Shown here piece by piece: positions 22,881 through 31,097 of a stretch of DNA of 64,000 nt. A model generated the notes under the pieces. The model did not search any database and was not told where the DNA came from. It saw only the letters and a list, made by a program, of their open reading frames with translations. The position numbers were made by a program, and so were the translations under genes. The stretch comes from Rhizobium sp. BK313 (GTDB taxonomy: Bacteria; Pseudomonadota; Alphaproteobacteria; Rhizobiales; Rhizobiaceae), in assembly GCF_014193655.1 (NCBI RefSeq), contig NZ_JACHZQ010000002.1, positions 677,827 to 741,826 of the forward strand, written 5' to 3'. The stretch's first letter is position 1. Every line of letters starts with the position of its first letter.

Positions 22881-23363
22881 ATGAGCGGCGTGGAAGACAA
22901 CCCTTCGGTAGAACCGTACCGCGTCACCGACCAGGTGGGACATCTGCTGCGTAAAGCCTATCAGCGCCACCTGGCGATTTTTCAGGAAAATGCTGTCGAT
23001 CCTTCCCTGACATCGGTTCAATTCGTCACCCTATGCGCGCTGCGTGATAACGGCCCGATTTCTCAAGGTGAGCTCGTAAAGGCGACAGCCGTCGACCAGG
23101 CGACGATCCGCGGCATCATCGACCGTCTGAAATCCAAGAACCTGATCGAAATCTCGCGTGACGCCCATGACGGACGAAAAGTAATCGTCTCGCTGATACC
23201 CGCCGGGGAGGCGATCCTCGAACAGATGTATCCACGTGCCTATTCGATTTCGGAAAAGACCATGGGGCCGCTCAATCCGGCCGAGCAGGTCGCATTGCTT
23301 TATCTGCTGCGCAAGATCGCCGATGTCGATACGGATCCCAATGGTCTGGCGGAAGCAGGCTGA
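22881..23363 (+). CDS. nicR: MarR-family regulator of nicotinate degradation (NicR-like)
   Basis: A 160-aa winged-helix protein. The DNA-binding part covers LTSVQFVTLCALRDNGPISQ through the wing with HDGRKV. In P. putida the MarR-type NicR represses nic genes and responds to 6-hydroxynicotinate; here the gene closes the nicCDEFX operon, supporting the same job. The ATG at 22881 follows GGGAGG at some distance; TTG 22872 is nearer to that site and possible. A frame from GTG 22770 would run through the 22800-22831 hairpin and is less likely. It is a clear paralogue of the MarR gene at 28630-29100. Confidence 0.85.
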   Translation: MSGVEDNPSVEPYRVTDQVGHLLRKAYQRHLAIFQENAVDPSLTSVQFVTLCALRDNGPISQGELVKATAVDQATIRGIIDRLKSKNLIEISRDAHDGRKVIVSLIPAGEAILEQMYPRAYSISEKTMGPLNPAEQVALLYLLRKIADVDTDPNGLAEAG

Positions 23364-23536
23364 CGTTCTTCGGGTTGCCTGTCCCTCACGCGCTTGCAGG
23401 CGCGATCACGCCCTTGTCCAGCAGGAAACATCCGTAGAAACGGCTTTCCCCCGTTTGGATCACGCAATAGCCGCGTTTGCCTGCTCGCAGAAAGCGAAGC
23501 GTTTAATCCTGTAAGGCGGCGTCGGCTGCGCAGAGC

Positions 23537-23570
23537 GAGCTGTCCGATGCCTGGGGGCACCGGACAGCTC
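23537..23570 (-). terminator. Stem-loop terminator candidate
   Basis: GAGCTGTCCG (23537-23546) and CGGACAGCTC (23561-23570) make a perfect 10-bp stem with a 14-nt loop, 7 bp beyond the stop of the leftward binding-protein gene and between two convergent transcripts. No good U tract is seen on either strand, so function as an intrinsic terminator is likely but weakly supported. Confidence 0.5.
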
Positions 23571-23576
23571 TTGCGA

Positions 23577-24656
23577 TCAGGCTGCGTAGAATGCCTTCAC
23601 TTCCTGCCACAGATTGTTGAAGTTCTCCCGGCGGTCGTCCGGCAATGCGGACTGGATCGCCATGGACTTCAGATATTCGGGCTTGTGAATCTGCCGGTTC
23701 AGATCGTCTGCAGGCAGTTTCTCCATGGCGGCCGCATTGGCCGACGCCGGAGCACCGATCTTGGTCGCCCATTCCACATAGAAGGTCGGATCGATCATGT
23801 AATTGATGAAGGTTGCTGCCGCCTCCGGATCCGGCGCAGATGCCGGAATGGACAGACTGTCGAGCCAGCCGATGCCGCCTTCCTTCGGAACCACGAATTC
23901 GACCGGCAGGTGGCTGTTGCGCTTCGAGCGAACCGCCGCACCCGACCAGTAGACCGAAAGATCGAATTCCTTCGCGGCAAAAGACTTGTTCCACTGGTCT
24001 TCGCTCGACCAAAGGAGCTTGACGTTCTCCTTGAAGGCCTTGAGCTTTTCTCCGACAGCCTTGAGATCCGCCGGGTTGTTGATGTCCTGGCCGGAGAGAA
24101 GAGCACCGATGGCGATCGCCGTGACGGCGTCGTCGAACAGGGCGACTTTGCCTTTATGCTCGGGTGCGCCGAGGGCGGCATAACTATCCGGCTTGGTTGC
24201 ACCTTCTGCAACCGCAAGCGCGGTTATGCCCCAGACCCATGCGACACCGTTGGTCTTGCCATCGAGCTGGAGATTGGCATGGTTCTTCAATTCCGGAGAC
24301 AGCCCGGATGCGTTCGGGATTTTCGAGAAGTCGATCGGTGTCAGCAATCCGTCTGCGGCAGCCTGCTGCGAGCGGGCGCTATTAACGAGGACCACGTCGT
24401 ACGCGCCGGGATTCGTGCGAAGTTTGGTCAGCATCTCCGGTTCAGAGCTGAAATAGTCATGGACGACCTCAATGCCGGTTTGGTCCTTGAATGCTTTCAA
24501 CGCCCAGGTTTCGTCAGTCCCATAGCCCTGCCAATTGAGGACAGTGATCTTGCCGGCGGCGCGAGCGGGGCGCGTTGAGATTGACAGGCCGGTTGTCGCA
24601 ACTGCGGCGGCGGTGCCAAAGAGGCCTAGGGCTTGCCTACGGGTGAGATGGTTCAT
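23577..24656 (-). CDS. ABC transporter solute-binding protein, PotD/polyamine type, Tat signal
   Basis: Periplasmic binding protein (359 aa) for the importer encoded divergently at 25262-27994. The N-terminus has twin Arg (LTRRQALGLFG), a hydrophobic stretch and an ARA-A cleavage region. The mature part begins ITVLNWQGYGTDE, the usual PotD-family opening. The start at 24656 follows AAGGGG. The ligand is unknown: the family covers polyamines, opines and other small cations or amides. Proximity to nic genes and the paralogous MarR makes an N-heterocycle or amide conceivable (inference). Confidence 0.88.
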   Translation of the reverse strand: MNHLTRRQALGLFGTAAAVATTGLSISTRPARAAGKITVLNWQGYGTDETWALKAFKDQTGIEVVHDYFSSEPEMLTKLRTNPGAYDVVLVNSARSQQAAADGLLTPIDFSKIPNASGLSPELKNHANLQLDGKTNGVAWVWGITALAVAEGATKPDSYAALGAPEHKGKVALFDDAVTAIAIGALLSGQDINNPADLKAVGEKLKAFKENVKLLWSSEDQWNKSFAAKEFDLSVYWSGAAVRSKRNSHLPVEFVVPKEGGIGWLDSLSIPASAPDPEAAATFINYMIDPTFYVEWATKIGAPASANAAAMEKLPADDLNRQIHKPEYLKSMAIQSALPDDRRENFNNLWQEVKAFYAA

Positions 24657-24810
24657 GTCTGTTACCCCTTGATCGATACTTTTTTGGATTTTTGTCTGCG
24701 GCTGACAGGCGATTGCGTTGATGCCTCCCCGCATCCTCTGAGCGTCCGCAACGAAGGTGTTCACGAGCTGTCGGCCGCGATGATGGGCCGATGGCTGATT
24801 GCGGAAAACC

Positions 24811-24824
24811 ATTCGTGTACAAAT
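24811..24824. promoter_or_regulatory. Operator palindrome, binding-protein side
   Basis: ATTCGTGTACAAAT differs at two positions from the perfect palindrome at 25041. On the leftward strand a TTGACA (24853-24848) lies upstream, so the site would fall near the -10 of a promoter for the binding-protein gene. The likely binder is the MarR protein at 28630-29100. Confidence 0.5.
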
Positions 24825-25013
24825 AAAGTGTCTCCAGACGGAATTCTTGTCAAGTGGCACAATTGCAATAGATACGGCCAGGCCCAAAGCAGTCTGAAAA
24901 TCTCGGCCCTCATCGCTTATTGGACTGTAATGGCTCCTCGAGGCGATCTTCCTAGTTCCTCCGACTATTGCCTAAGGAAAACAGTATCTAAGCGCCCTTT
25001 GGAAAAAGCCGGC

Positions 25014-25054
25014 TTGACAAGTGGCTGCACTACTGAAATCATTTGTATACAAAT
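25014..25054 (+). promoter_or_regulatory. Importer promoter with perfect 14-bp operator palindrome
   Basis: TTGACA (25014-25019), 17 bp, AATCAT (25037-25042) forms a promoter-like element. The perfect palindrome ATTTGTATACAAAT (25041-25054) begins at the -10, and ATAAAG follows both palindromes. It shares the GTATAC core with the nic operators. Confidence 0.6.
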
Positions 25055-25082
25055 AAAGAAACAAGATTTCGAGGGTGAGCAA

Positions 25083-25121
25083 ATGGGACTGTTGAGGACG
25101 ATCAAGCGCGCAGTCGCTTAG
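25083..25121 (+). CDS. Possible 12-residue leader peptide
   Basis: ATG at 25083, preceded by GAGGGTGAG, opens a 12-codon frame (MGLLRTIKRAVA) ending at TAG 25119-25121. Five bases later comes a perfect 7-bp hairpin (25126-25147). It lies between the operator and the permease gene, where a leader peptide could sit. Chance occurrence cannot be excluded. Confidence 0.25.
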   Translation: MGLLRTIKRAVA

Positions 25122-25125
25122 CGGG

Positions 25126-25147
25126 AGCCGATTTCGGCCTATCGGCT
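25126..25147 (+). repeat. Leader hairpin upstream of permease operon
   Basis: AGCCGAT (25126-25132), an 8-nt loop, ATCGGCT (25141-25147): a perfect 7-bp stem directly after the short open frame. No T tract follows. Confidence 0.4.
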
Positions 25148-25261
25148 GAACGGGATCTGCAACTCAGCCTGAAAAGGCGGCAATCGAATATCAAAACACC
25201 GGAATGATCGCCGCAGTGACGACGGCAGTTCGTCTGTCCTGTGGTCGTGGAGGAGGGCTGA

Positions 25262-26176
25262 ATGGCCAAACTTACCGCTCAAGAACCCCCGCTTGCGGCT
25301 GCCGTGAGGTCATCGCAATCACGGCGGCTTCCGCCGTGGGTTACCACCGGGGCGCTTCTCCTGCCAACCTATGGCTGGCTGACGATTGCGGTCTTCATAC
25401 CTTTGCTTGCGATGTTTGCCTTTTCTTTCCTGACTGCGACGCCGCTCGGGAACAAGCCGATTGTCTTTACACTGAAGCAGTACCGCGCCTTCATTGACCA
25501 GCCCTATCTCGTCGGCGTCGGGCTGAGCTCGCTTCTGATCGGTTTCTGGACAACGTTCTTCTGTGCCGTGCTCGGCTTCTTTGCCGCTCTTGCGCTGGCG
25601 CGCGCCACGATCGGCAAGACGAAAGAGACCCTGCTTGTGCTCATCCTTCTACCCTTCTGGACCAACGGGCTGGTGCGCATCTTTTCCTGGACCATGGTTC
25701 TGAGAGAAGGCGGATTTCTCGACTATATCTTGCATCTCGTAGCCCCGCAGGCCGGATCGATCGGCTTCCTCTATACGCGGCCGGCGATCGTGGTCGGTCT
25801 GGTGCACGGCTATCTGCCCTATATGATCCTGACCTGCTACATCGCATTGTCCACGATCGACGATGCGATCATCGAAGCTGCCGTCAGCCTTGGCGCCCGA
25901 TGGTGGGTGGTCCTTTACAAGATCCTCATTCCCATGGCTGCGCCTGGGCTGATTTCCGGTGCCGTCCTGACCTTCGTCCCCGTGATCGGCTCGTTCATGG
26001 AGCCCAGAATTCTCGGCGGCCGCGTCGGGGTGACCATGGGAACGGTCATCGAGGATCAGTTCACACAGGCCTTCAACTGGCCGCTCGGGGCCTCACTCTC
26101 CTTCACGCTGCTGGCGGTGGTTCTGGCGATCTTCGCCACATTTTCCGGCGTTCTGAAGCGCGGATCCGTCGCGTAG
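25262..26176 (+). CDS. ABC transporter permease (PotB-like)
   Basis: Inner-membrane subunit of a type I importer, 304 aa, with about six hydrophobic segments and the EAA loop EAAVSLG (205-211) that docks on the ATPase. GGAGGAGGG before the ATG is a strong ribosome site. It is followed after 8 bp by the second permease. Confidence 0.9.
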   Translation: MAKLTAQEPPLAAAVRSSQSRRLPPWVTTGALLLPTYGWLTIAVFIPLLAMFAFSFLTATPLGNKPIVFTLKQYRAFIDQPYLVGVGLSSLLIGFWTTFFCAVLGFFAALALARATIGKTKETLLVLILLPFWTNGLVRIFSWTMVLREGGFLDYILHLVAPQAGSIGFLYTRPAIVVGLVHGYLPYMILTCYIALSTIDDAIIEAAVSLGARWWVVLYKILIPMAAPGLISGAVLTFVPVIGSFMEPRILGGRVGVTMGTVIEDQFTQAFNWPLGASLSFTLLAVVLAIFATFSGVLKRGSVA

Positions 26177-26184
26177 GTGCTCAA

Positions 26185-26964
26185 ATGAAAACTTTAGGAC
26201 GTTTCTATCTTTTCGCGATCCTCGCGTTTCTCTACACGCCAATCATCGTCATGATGGCCATGGGGTTCAATGAATCCCCGCTCTACCAGCTGCCGTTCAG
26301 CTTCTCGACCAGATGGTACGTCGCTCTGATGGGCAATACCGGCTTGCTGACGGCTGGACTGAACAGCATCATCATCGCCGTCATCACCGCAGTCGTTGCC
26401 ACCTCTCTCGGAACGGTCGCCTCGGTGGCGCTTTCCCGCCACACATTCCGTGGACGCAGCCTCCTGCAGTTGCTGCTGCTTCCGCCGATCGCCATCCCAT
26501 GGCTCATCACCGGCACGGCGATGCTGATCTTCTTTTATTGGAGCGGCATCGGTCGGGGAATGCATGCGCTGATCATCGGGCATGTGGCACTTGCCATTCC
26601 CTATGTGGTCATCGTCGTGGGTACCGGGTTCAAGACGATCCGCGCCGATCTCGAAGAGGCGGCGATGAGTCTCGGATCAACGCCGGTCCACGCCTTCTAC
26701 TCCGTGACCTTGCCGCTGCTCTTTCCAAGTATCCTTGGCGCTGCACTTTTTGCGTTCGCCGTCTCTCTCGATCAGTTCGTGATCTCTTACTTCCTTGCGA
26801 CGCCCGGCTACACGACGTTGCCGGTGCAGATCTATTCGGCGATCCGCAAGGGGTTCACCCCGGAGATCAACGCCATCTCCACCATTTTGTTGCTCGGCTC
26901 CATGGCCGCAATTCTCATCTTTGCCCGTTTTGCAAAACCCGGAGAAAATCGTGACCCACGTTAA
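26185..26964 (+). CDS. ABC transporter permease (PotC-like)
   Basis: Second transmembrane subunit, 259 aa, with an EAA loop (EEAAMSLGS, around 157-165) and a MetI-type fold. The start at 26185 puts MKTLGRFYLFAILAFLYTP at the N-terminus, as in PotC-type proteins; the same frame is open far upstream inside the first permease. The end overlaps the ATPase gene by 14 bp. Confidence 0.9.
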   Translation: MKTLGRFYLFAILAFLYTPIIVMMAMGFNESPLYQLPFSFSTRWYVALMGNTGLLTAGLNSIIIAVITAVVATSLGTVASVALSRHTFRGRSLLQLLLLPPIAIPWLITGTAMLIFFYWSGIGRGMHALIIGHVALAIPYVVIVVGTGFKTIRADLEEAAMSLGSTPVHAFYSVTLPLLFPSILGAALFAFAVSLDQFVISYFLATPGYTTLPVQIYSAIRKGFTPEINAISTILLLGSMAAILIFARFAKPGENRDPR

Positions 26965-27994
26965 CGTAAAGTCGGTTGCCAAGAGCTACGGCTCAACGCC
27001 GGTCCTGTCCGACATTTCGACGGAGTTCGGCGAGGGCTCCTTTACCAGCCTGCTCGGTCCATCCGGATCGGGAAAGACAACCCTGCTGCGCATCATTGCC
27101 GGTTTCATTCGGCCAGACCAGGGTGTTGTGATGATCGGAGACCAGGATGTAACGCATGTCCCGGTCTGGGGACGCAACATCGGCATGATGTTTCAGTCCT
27201 ATGCGCTGTTTCCGCACATGACCATTGCGCAGAATGTTGCCTTCGGTCTCGAGCGCAGGGGTATCCGGGGCGAGGCGGCGCGCAAGGAGGTTGAGCGGGC
27301 ATTGGAGATGGTGCGGCTGCCGGGCTTTGCCGAACGCTTTCCAAAACAGCTCTCCGGCGGGCAGCAACAGCGCGTCGCGCTTGCCCGCGCCATCGTCATC
27401 AAACCGAACGTGTTGCTGCTTGATGAGCCGCTGTCGGCCCTTGATCGCAGGCTGCGCCAGGAGATGCAGGTCGAGCTGCTGCGCATCCAGCGGCAAAGCG
27501 GATTGACGACGATCTTCGTGACCCATGACCAGGAGGAAGCGCTGACCTTGTCTGACAAGGTCGCAATTCTCGACAAGGGCAAGATCGTTCAGATCGGCGA
27601 TCCTGCCACCGTCTACGAGCGGCCGCGCACACGATTTGCGGCGGAGTTCCTTGGCGATTCAAATTTCCTTCCTGGTGTTGTCGAGGCCGGGGGCGTGCGG
27701 CTGGAGGACGGCGGTATAATCGAAGTGGCGGGATCGCTACCTTCGGCGGGAACGAAAGTGACGCTTGCCGTCAGACCGGAGAAAATGTCGCCGGCCGGTG
27801 AGGGCAAGAACCGCATCTCTGCCCAAATCAAGACGGTCATTTATGCAGGCCCGGTTTTGTCCTACCACCTCGAAACCAGTCAGGGCAGGGAACTGAAATT
27901 GTTCTCGCAGAATCGCGACGGCAACCTCATGCGCGAGGGTGAAAACGTGACGCTCTCGTGGATGCCCGAACACACAGTCGCGCTGGTTGAATAG
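26951..27994 (+). CDS. ABC transporter ATPase (PotA-like)
   Basis: Energy-coupling subunit, 347 aa. Walker A GPSGSGKTT (36-44), LSGGQ (134-138), LLLDEP Walker B around 155-160 and switch His192 in VTHDQ are all intact. The C-terminal 110 residues form a TOBE-type regulatory domain. GTG 26951 is taken as start because it places the beta strand THVNVKSVAKSYG at the N-terminus and overlaps the permease stop. Confidence 0.92.
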   Translation: MTHVNVKSVAKSYGSTPVLSDISTEFGEGSFTSLLGPSGSGKTTLLRIIAGFIRPDQGVVMIGDQDVTHVPVWGRNIGMMFQSYALFPHMTIAQNVAFGLERRGIRGEAARKEVERALEMVRLPGFAERFPKQLSGGQQQRVALARAIVIKPNVLLLDEPLSALDRRLRQEMQVELLRIQRQSGLTTIFVTHDQEEALTLSDKVAILDKGKIVQIGDPATVYERPRTRFAAEFLGDSNFLPGVVEAGGVRLEDGGIIEVAGSLPSAGTKVTLAVRPEKMSPAGEGKNRISAQIKTVIYAGPVLSYHLETSQGRELKLFSQNRDGNLMREGENVTLSWMPEHTVALVE

Positions 27995-27997
27995 GTC

Positions 27998-28618
27998 ATG
28001 AAAATTGAATCCGTCTTTGACGATTGCTGCCATGTCGTAATCGACATGCAGCGGCTTTTTGCAGAAGAGACCGCATGGCATGCGCCGGCGCTGGCGGGCA
28101 TTCTGGAAAATGTCGTTGCGCTAAGTCGCCAGATGTCGTCCAACACGCTCTTTGCAAGGTTCGTGGTTCCGGCCTCTCTAGAGGAGGCCCATGGATGCTG
28201 GAGGCCCTATTATGAACGCTGGTCGATGCTTACGGGCGAGCAGCACGATCCAACGCTGCACGATCTGGTACAGCCCCTAAAGGCGATCGCGCGGCCGGAG
28301 CAGATTTTCGACAAGCCAGGATATTCGATCTTCTCGAACAAGGATCTGCATGGCCGGCTGCGCCAGAAAGGCGTCAGAAACCTGATCTTCTCGGGTGTGG
28401 AGACCGATGTCTGCGTCTACTCCAGTGTCCTTCAGGCCGTCGATCTCGGCTACCGGGTGGTGATCGCAACCGATGCGGTTGCAAGCACCGAGGGTGCGGC
28501 CCACCGCGCCATTCTTGACTGTCTCGCACCGCGCCTGCCCGAACAAATTTTGCTCTTTCCAACCGCGACGATTTTGAGCGCTACGGACAGGACCGCCTCC
28601 CGCGGTCCCGTTCATTGA
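27998..28618 (+). CDS. Isochorismatase-family cysteine hydrolase
   Basis: A 206-aa hydrolase with the family triad visible: Asp in VVIDMQ (about residue 16), Lys in FDKPGYS, Cys in VETDVCV. The group includes nicotinamidase, N-carbamoyl hydrolases and maleamate amidase; the sequence alone does not fix the substrate. It starts 3 bp after the ATPase gene, so it probably acts on the imported compound, most likely an amide. Confidence 0.85.
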   Translation: MKIESVFDDCCHVVIDMQRLFAEETAWHAPALAGILENVVALSRQMSSNTLFARFVVPASLEEAHGCWRPYYERWSMLTGEQHDPTLHDLVQPLKAIARPEQIFDKPGYSIFSNKDLHGRLRQKGVRNLIFSGVETDVCVYSSVLQAVDLGYRVVIATDAVASTEGAAHRAILDCLAPRLPEQILLFPTATILSATDRTASRGPVH

Positions 28619-28629
28619 CGGATACGCAC

Positions 28630-29100
28630 ATGGAGAACCAGCATCGCAAGCCGCTCAATCGATCGGAGGGCCACGGGGGCCGGACAGCCAACGCGTATGC
28701 GCTTGCTGACCAGATCGGGTTTCTTCTCAGACAGGCAAACCAGCGGCACGTGGCAATATTCACAAGCCGGATGAACGAGAAGCTGACCACGACACAGTGG
28801 GCGGCCCTCGTCAAATTGCGTGATCTTCAGCCCTGTTCCCAGGTCAATCTCGGCCGGGAAACCGCAATGGATGTTGCAACAATAAAAGGCGTCGTCGATC
28901 GTTTGGCCAAACGGAACCTGGTTCGCACCGCGCCGGACCCGGCCGACGCCAGGCGTCTTGTCCTGACGCTGACCGACGAGGGGGAAGCTGCGGTCGACCG
29001 CAATCTGTCTGTCGCCCACGACATCTCTGAGGAAACGCTGGCGGCGCTGTCACCGGCCGAACGCGCCATGTTGGGGGAGTTGCTCCGCAAGATTTCCTAA
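28630..29100 (+). CDS. MarR-family transcriptional regulator
   Basis: A 156-aa winged-helix protein, strongly similar along its length to the nicR-like protein (LLRQANQRHVAIF versus LLRKAYQRHLAIF; VATIKGVVDRL versus QATIRGIIDRL). ATG 28630 is used; TTG 28615, overlapping the hydrolase stop, is an alternative. As the last gene of the importer operon it is the likely reader of the 24811 and 25041 palindromes. Confidence 0.85.
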   Translation: MENQHRKPLNRSEGHGGRTANAYALADQIGFLLRQANQRHVAIFTSRMNEKLTTTQWAALVKLRDLQPCSQVNLGRETAMDVATIKGVVDRLAKRNLVRTAPDPADARRLVLTLTDEGEAAVDRNLSVAHDISEETLAALSPAERAMLGELLRKIS

Positions 29101-29230
29101 CCGGGCAACGTGGCTCAGACGCTCGGGAAATGACTGAGGCAATACCGGCCGAAAAGAGCAGTGACGAAATTGAAACGACTTTGTATGACAATCATCCCAT
29201 AGTGAAGGCCCTGGGGAGGCTTGAGACAAG

Positions 29231-30106
29231 ATGACTTTTGAGGGAACGGAAGTCCGCTCTCTGTTTGAACGCACGCTTGATGCGCTGCCAGATGGCGTGT
29301 TGCTGACGGACTCGGATCGAAAGGTCGTTTATGCAAATCGGGCTTTCTCGGACCTCTGGCACATCCCCGCCCAAATCCTCGCCACTCGCGACGACCTGCG
29401 CCTGCTCTCTTTTGTCCTCGATCAGCTTCTTGATCCTGTCTGCTTTTTGCGCGAGGTCGAGCGGCTGCAACTGACGCATCAGAGTTCCGAGGATGAGGTC
29501 CTTTTGAAAGATGGACGCATTTTTTCCCGGCGCAGTGTTCCCTTCAGCGAAGATGGAGCGCTGGTGGCGAGAATCTGGATTTTTACCGACATCACCGAAG
29601 CGCGAAGCGCCAGTATCGATGCGCTGACCGGCATTCCCAATCGCCACGCCTATTCAAGGCAGTTCCCCCGTTATCTGAAAGCGCCGGAAGAAGGGCTGTT
29701 GAGCTCAGTGGCAATTCTCGATGTCGATAATTTCAAGCGATATAACGACCACTACGGACATGCGGCCGGCGACAGTGTTCTGCATCAAATCGGCGCAGTC
29801 ATCCGCAGCCATTTCACCAATGCCGACGATCTGTTTTTCAGGATCGGCGGGGAAGAGTTTCTGATGGCAAGCCGGGCACGCGCTGCATTGGATGCCCATA
29901 CCTTTTTCGAGGCCCTGCGCGACCGTGTCGGCAATCTGGCTATCGAACACCGTGGCAACGACCCTTTCGGCATCGTCACCGTTTCAATGGGACTGGCCGT
30001 CTTCGATGGTCCGCAATCGGCGGCAGAAGTCTTTCGTCACGTCGATGCCGCCCTCTATCGCTCAAAGGAGCTTGGACGGAACCGCGTGACGCTTGCCGCC
30101 GCGTAG
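29231..30106 (+). CDS. PAS-GGDEF diguanylate cyclase
   Basis: A 291-aa soluble protein. A PAS-like sensor (about 10-125, with LPDGVLLTDSDRKVVYANRAF) is joined to a GGDEF domain starting DALTGIPNR. The active-site loop is GGEEF (206-210), compatible with c-di-GMP synthesis. The RxxD inhibitory site expected five residues before the loop is not present (TNAD/NADD), so product inhibition by that site is unlikely. No membrane segment. GGGGAGG lies before the ATG. No neighbour suggests a specific output. Confidence 0.88.
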   Translation: MTFEGTEVRSLFERTLDALPDGVLLTDSDRKVVYANRAFSDLWHIPAQILATRDDLRLLSFVLDQLLDPVCFLREVERLQLTHQSSEDEVLLKDGRIFSRRSVPFSEDGALVARIWIFTDITEARSASIDALTGIPNRHAYSRQFPRYLKAPEEGLLSSVAILDVDNFKRYNDHYGHAAGDSVLHQIGAVIRSHFTNADDLFFRIGGEEFLMASRARAALDAHTFFEALRDRVGNLAIEHRGNDPFGIVTVSMGLAVFDGPQSAAEVFRHVDAALYRSKELGRNRVTLAAA

Positions 30107-30312
30107 TTGCGACAGACATCGCCGGCCTGGGCGCCAAGACTATAACGGCCGATTCAAAACGCAATTGAGCTGCCCCTTGTCGCCGAAAAGATCACGTGGC
30201 CGTAACAATCTGGTGTGCGGCAACGTAATGGGTTTTGTCGGCTTTCAGGCGGCGGCCTCTGTTGCGCCGGAAAGCCGGCAGGCTTGACCCCCTACGAGGA
30301 CCGACCACCGCC

Positions 30313-30948
30313 ATGAAAACCGACGACCTCATCGTGCTTCTTTCAAATGACGCCCGTCTGAAAGCTCGCTACGGGATTGTGATGGCCGCAGCAAGCGTGG
30401 TTTCCGTCGCCATCTCTACAATCCTGTTCTTTTCGCTGATGGGTGTTCGCCTCGATTTCATGACAGCGATCGAGACGGCACGATTTCTGTTCAAGCTCGC
30501 CTTTACAGTCGCCGTGACAGTGGCAGCGGGAGCCGTGCTTTCTTGGATCGGCCGTCCGGGATCCCATTTGACGCGGCGCTATCTCTTAATGTTGATACCG
30601 CCCGCGCTATTGGTACTGGCCGTCGCGCTGGAAATGGTTGTGATGCCGATGCCGACTTGGTATGGCCGGATGATCGGGCACGACGCGCTGCCATGCATCA
30701 TCTATATCCCTCTTCTGGCGATCGCTCCCCTTGGGCTGTTTTTGCTCGTTCTCCGGCAAGGAGCGCCGGAGAACGCGGGTATGGCCGGAGCGGTCGCGGG
30801 ATTGACGGCGGCAGGCGTCGGGTCGGTGCTCTTTGCCATCCACTGCGACAATGACAGCCCTTTCTTTCTCGCGCTCTGGTATCCTCTCACCTTCGCTTTT
30901 ACCACCGCCGCCGGCTATGTATCCGGTTCGCGTTGGCTTCGTTGGTGA
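30313..30948 (+). CDS. NrsF-like (DUF1109) membrane anti-sigma factor
   Basis: A 211-aa protein with six hydrophobic segments and two cysteines, C128 and C178, 50 residues apart, as in the NrsF family that holds ECF sigma factors at the membrane and responds to oxidants or metals. The ATG at 30313 fits the family N-terminus (MKTDDLIVLLSND). NrsF genes usually follow their sigma-factor gene, but none is seen here: the upstream neighbour is the GGDEF gene. It may be an orphan or serve a distant sigma factor. Confidence 0.8.
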   Translation: MKTDDLIVLLSNDARLKARYGIVMAAASVVSVAISTILFFSLMGVRLDFMTAIETARFLFKLAFTVAVTVAAGAVLSWIGRPGSHLTRRYLLMLIPPALLVLAVALEMVVMPMPTWYGRMIGHDALPCIIYIPLLAIAPLGLFLLVLRQGAPENAGMAGAVAGLTAAGVGSVLFAIHCDNDSPFFLALWYPLTFAFTTAAGYVSGSRWLRW

Positions 30949-31097
30949 GAAAGAACCGGCAAATGCCGCGATCGCGGCGGAGCTGCGATGCATGGCCGAC
31001 AATGCGATTTCCCATCTCAAGCTGAGGCGCCGCCTCTTCGCTCTTCCTGCTGTCAGGAACAGCATCCCTTTGCTTCGCCTTCTTGCGCGAATGACGA

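Larger units (their letters stand above)
24657..25261. other. 605-bp divergent control region of the polyamine-type importer
   Basis: It lies between the leftward binding-protein gene and the rightward permease gene. It has two related palindromes (24811-24824, 25041-25054), each near a TTGACA hexamer, a 12-codon open frame with a ribosome site (25083-25121) and short hairpins (25126-25147, 25168-25179). No larger gene is supported. Confidence 0.7.

Noticed and set aside
23394..24578. 394-aa frame opposite the PotD-like gene
   Set aside because: Antisense shadow of a binding-protein gene with a clear Tat signal and family motifs.
30100..30312. Possible remnant of an ECF sigma gene before the NrsF-like gene
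   Set aside because: All three frames were read without finding sigma region 2 or 4 motifs; the 206-bp gap is too short and shows no recognisable remnant.
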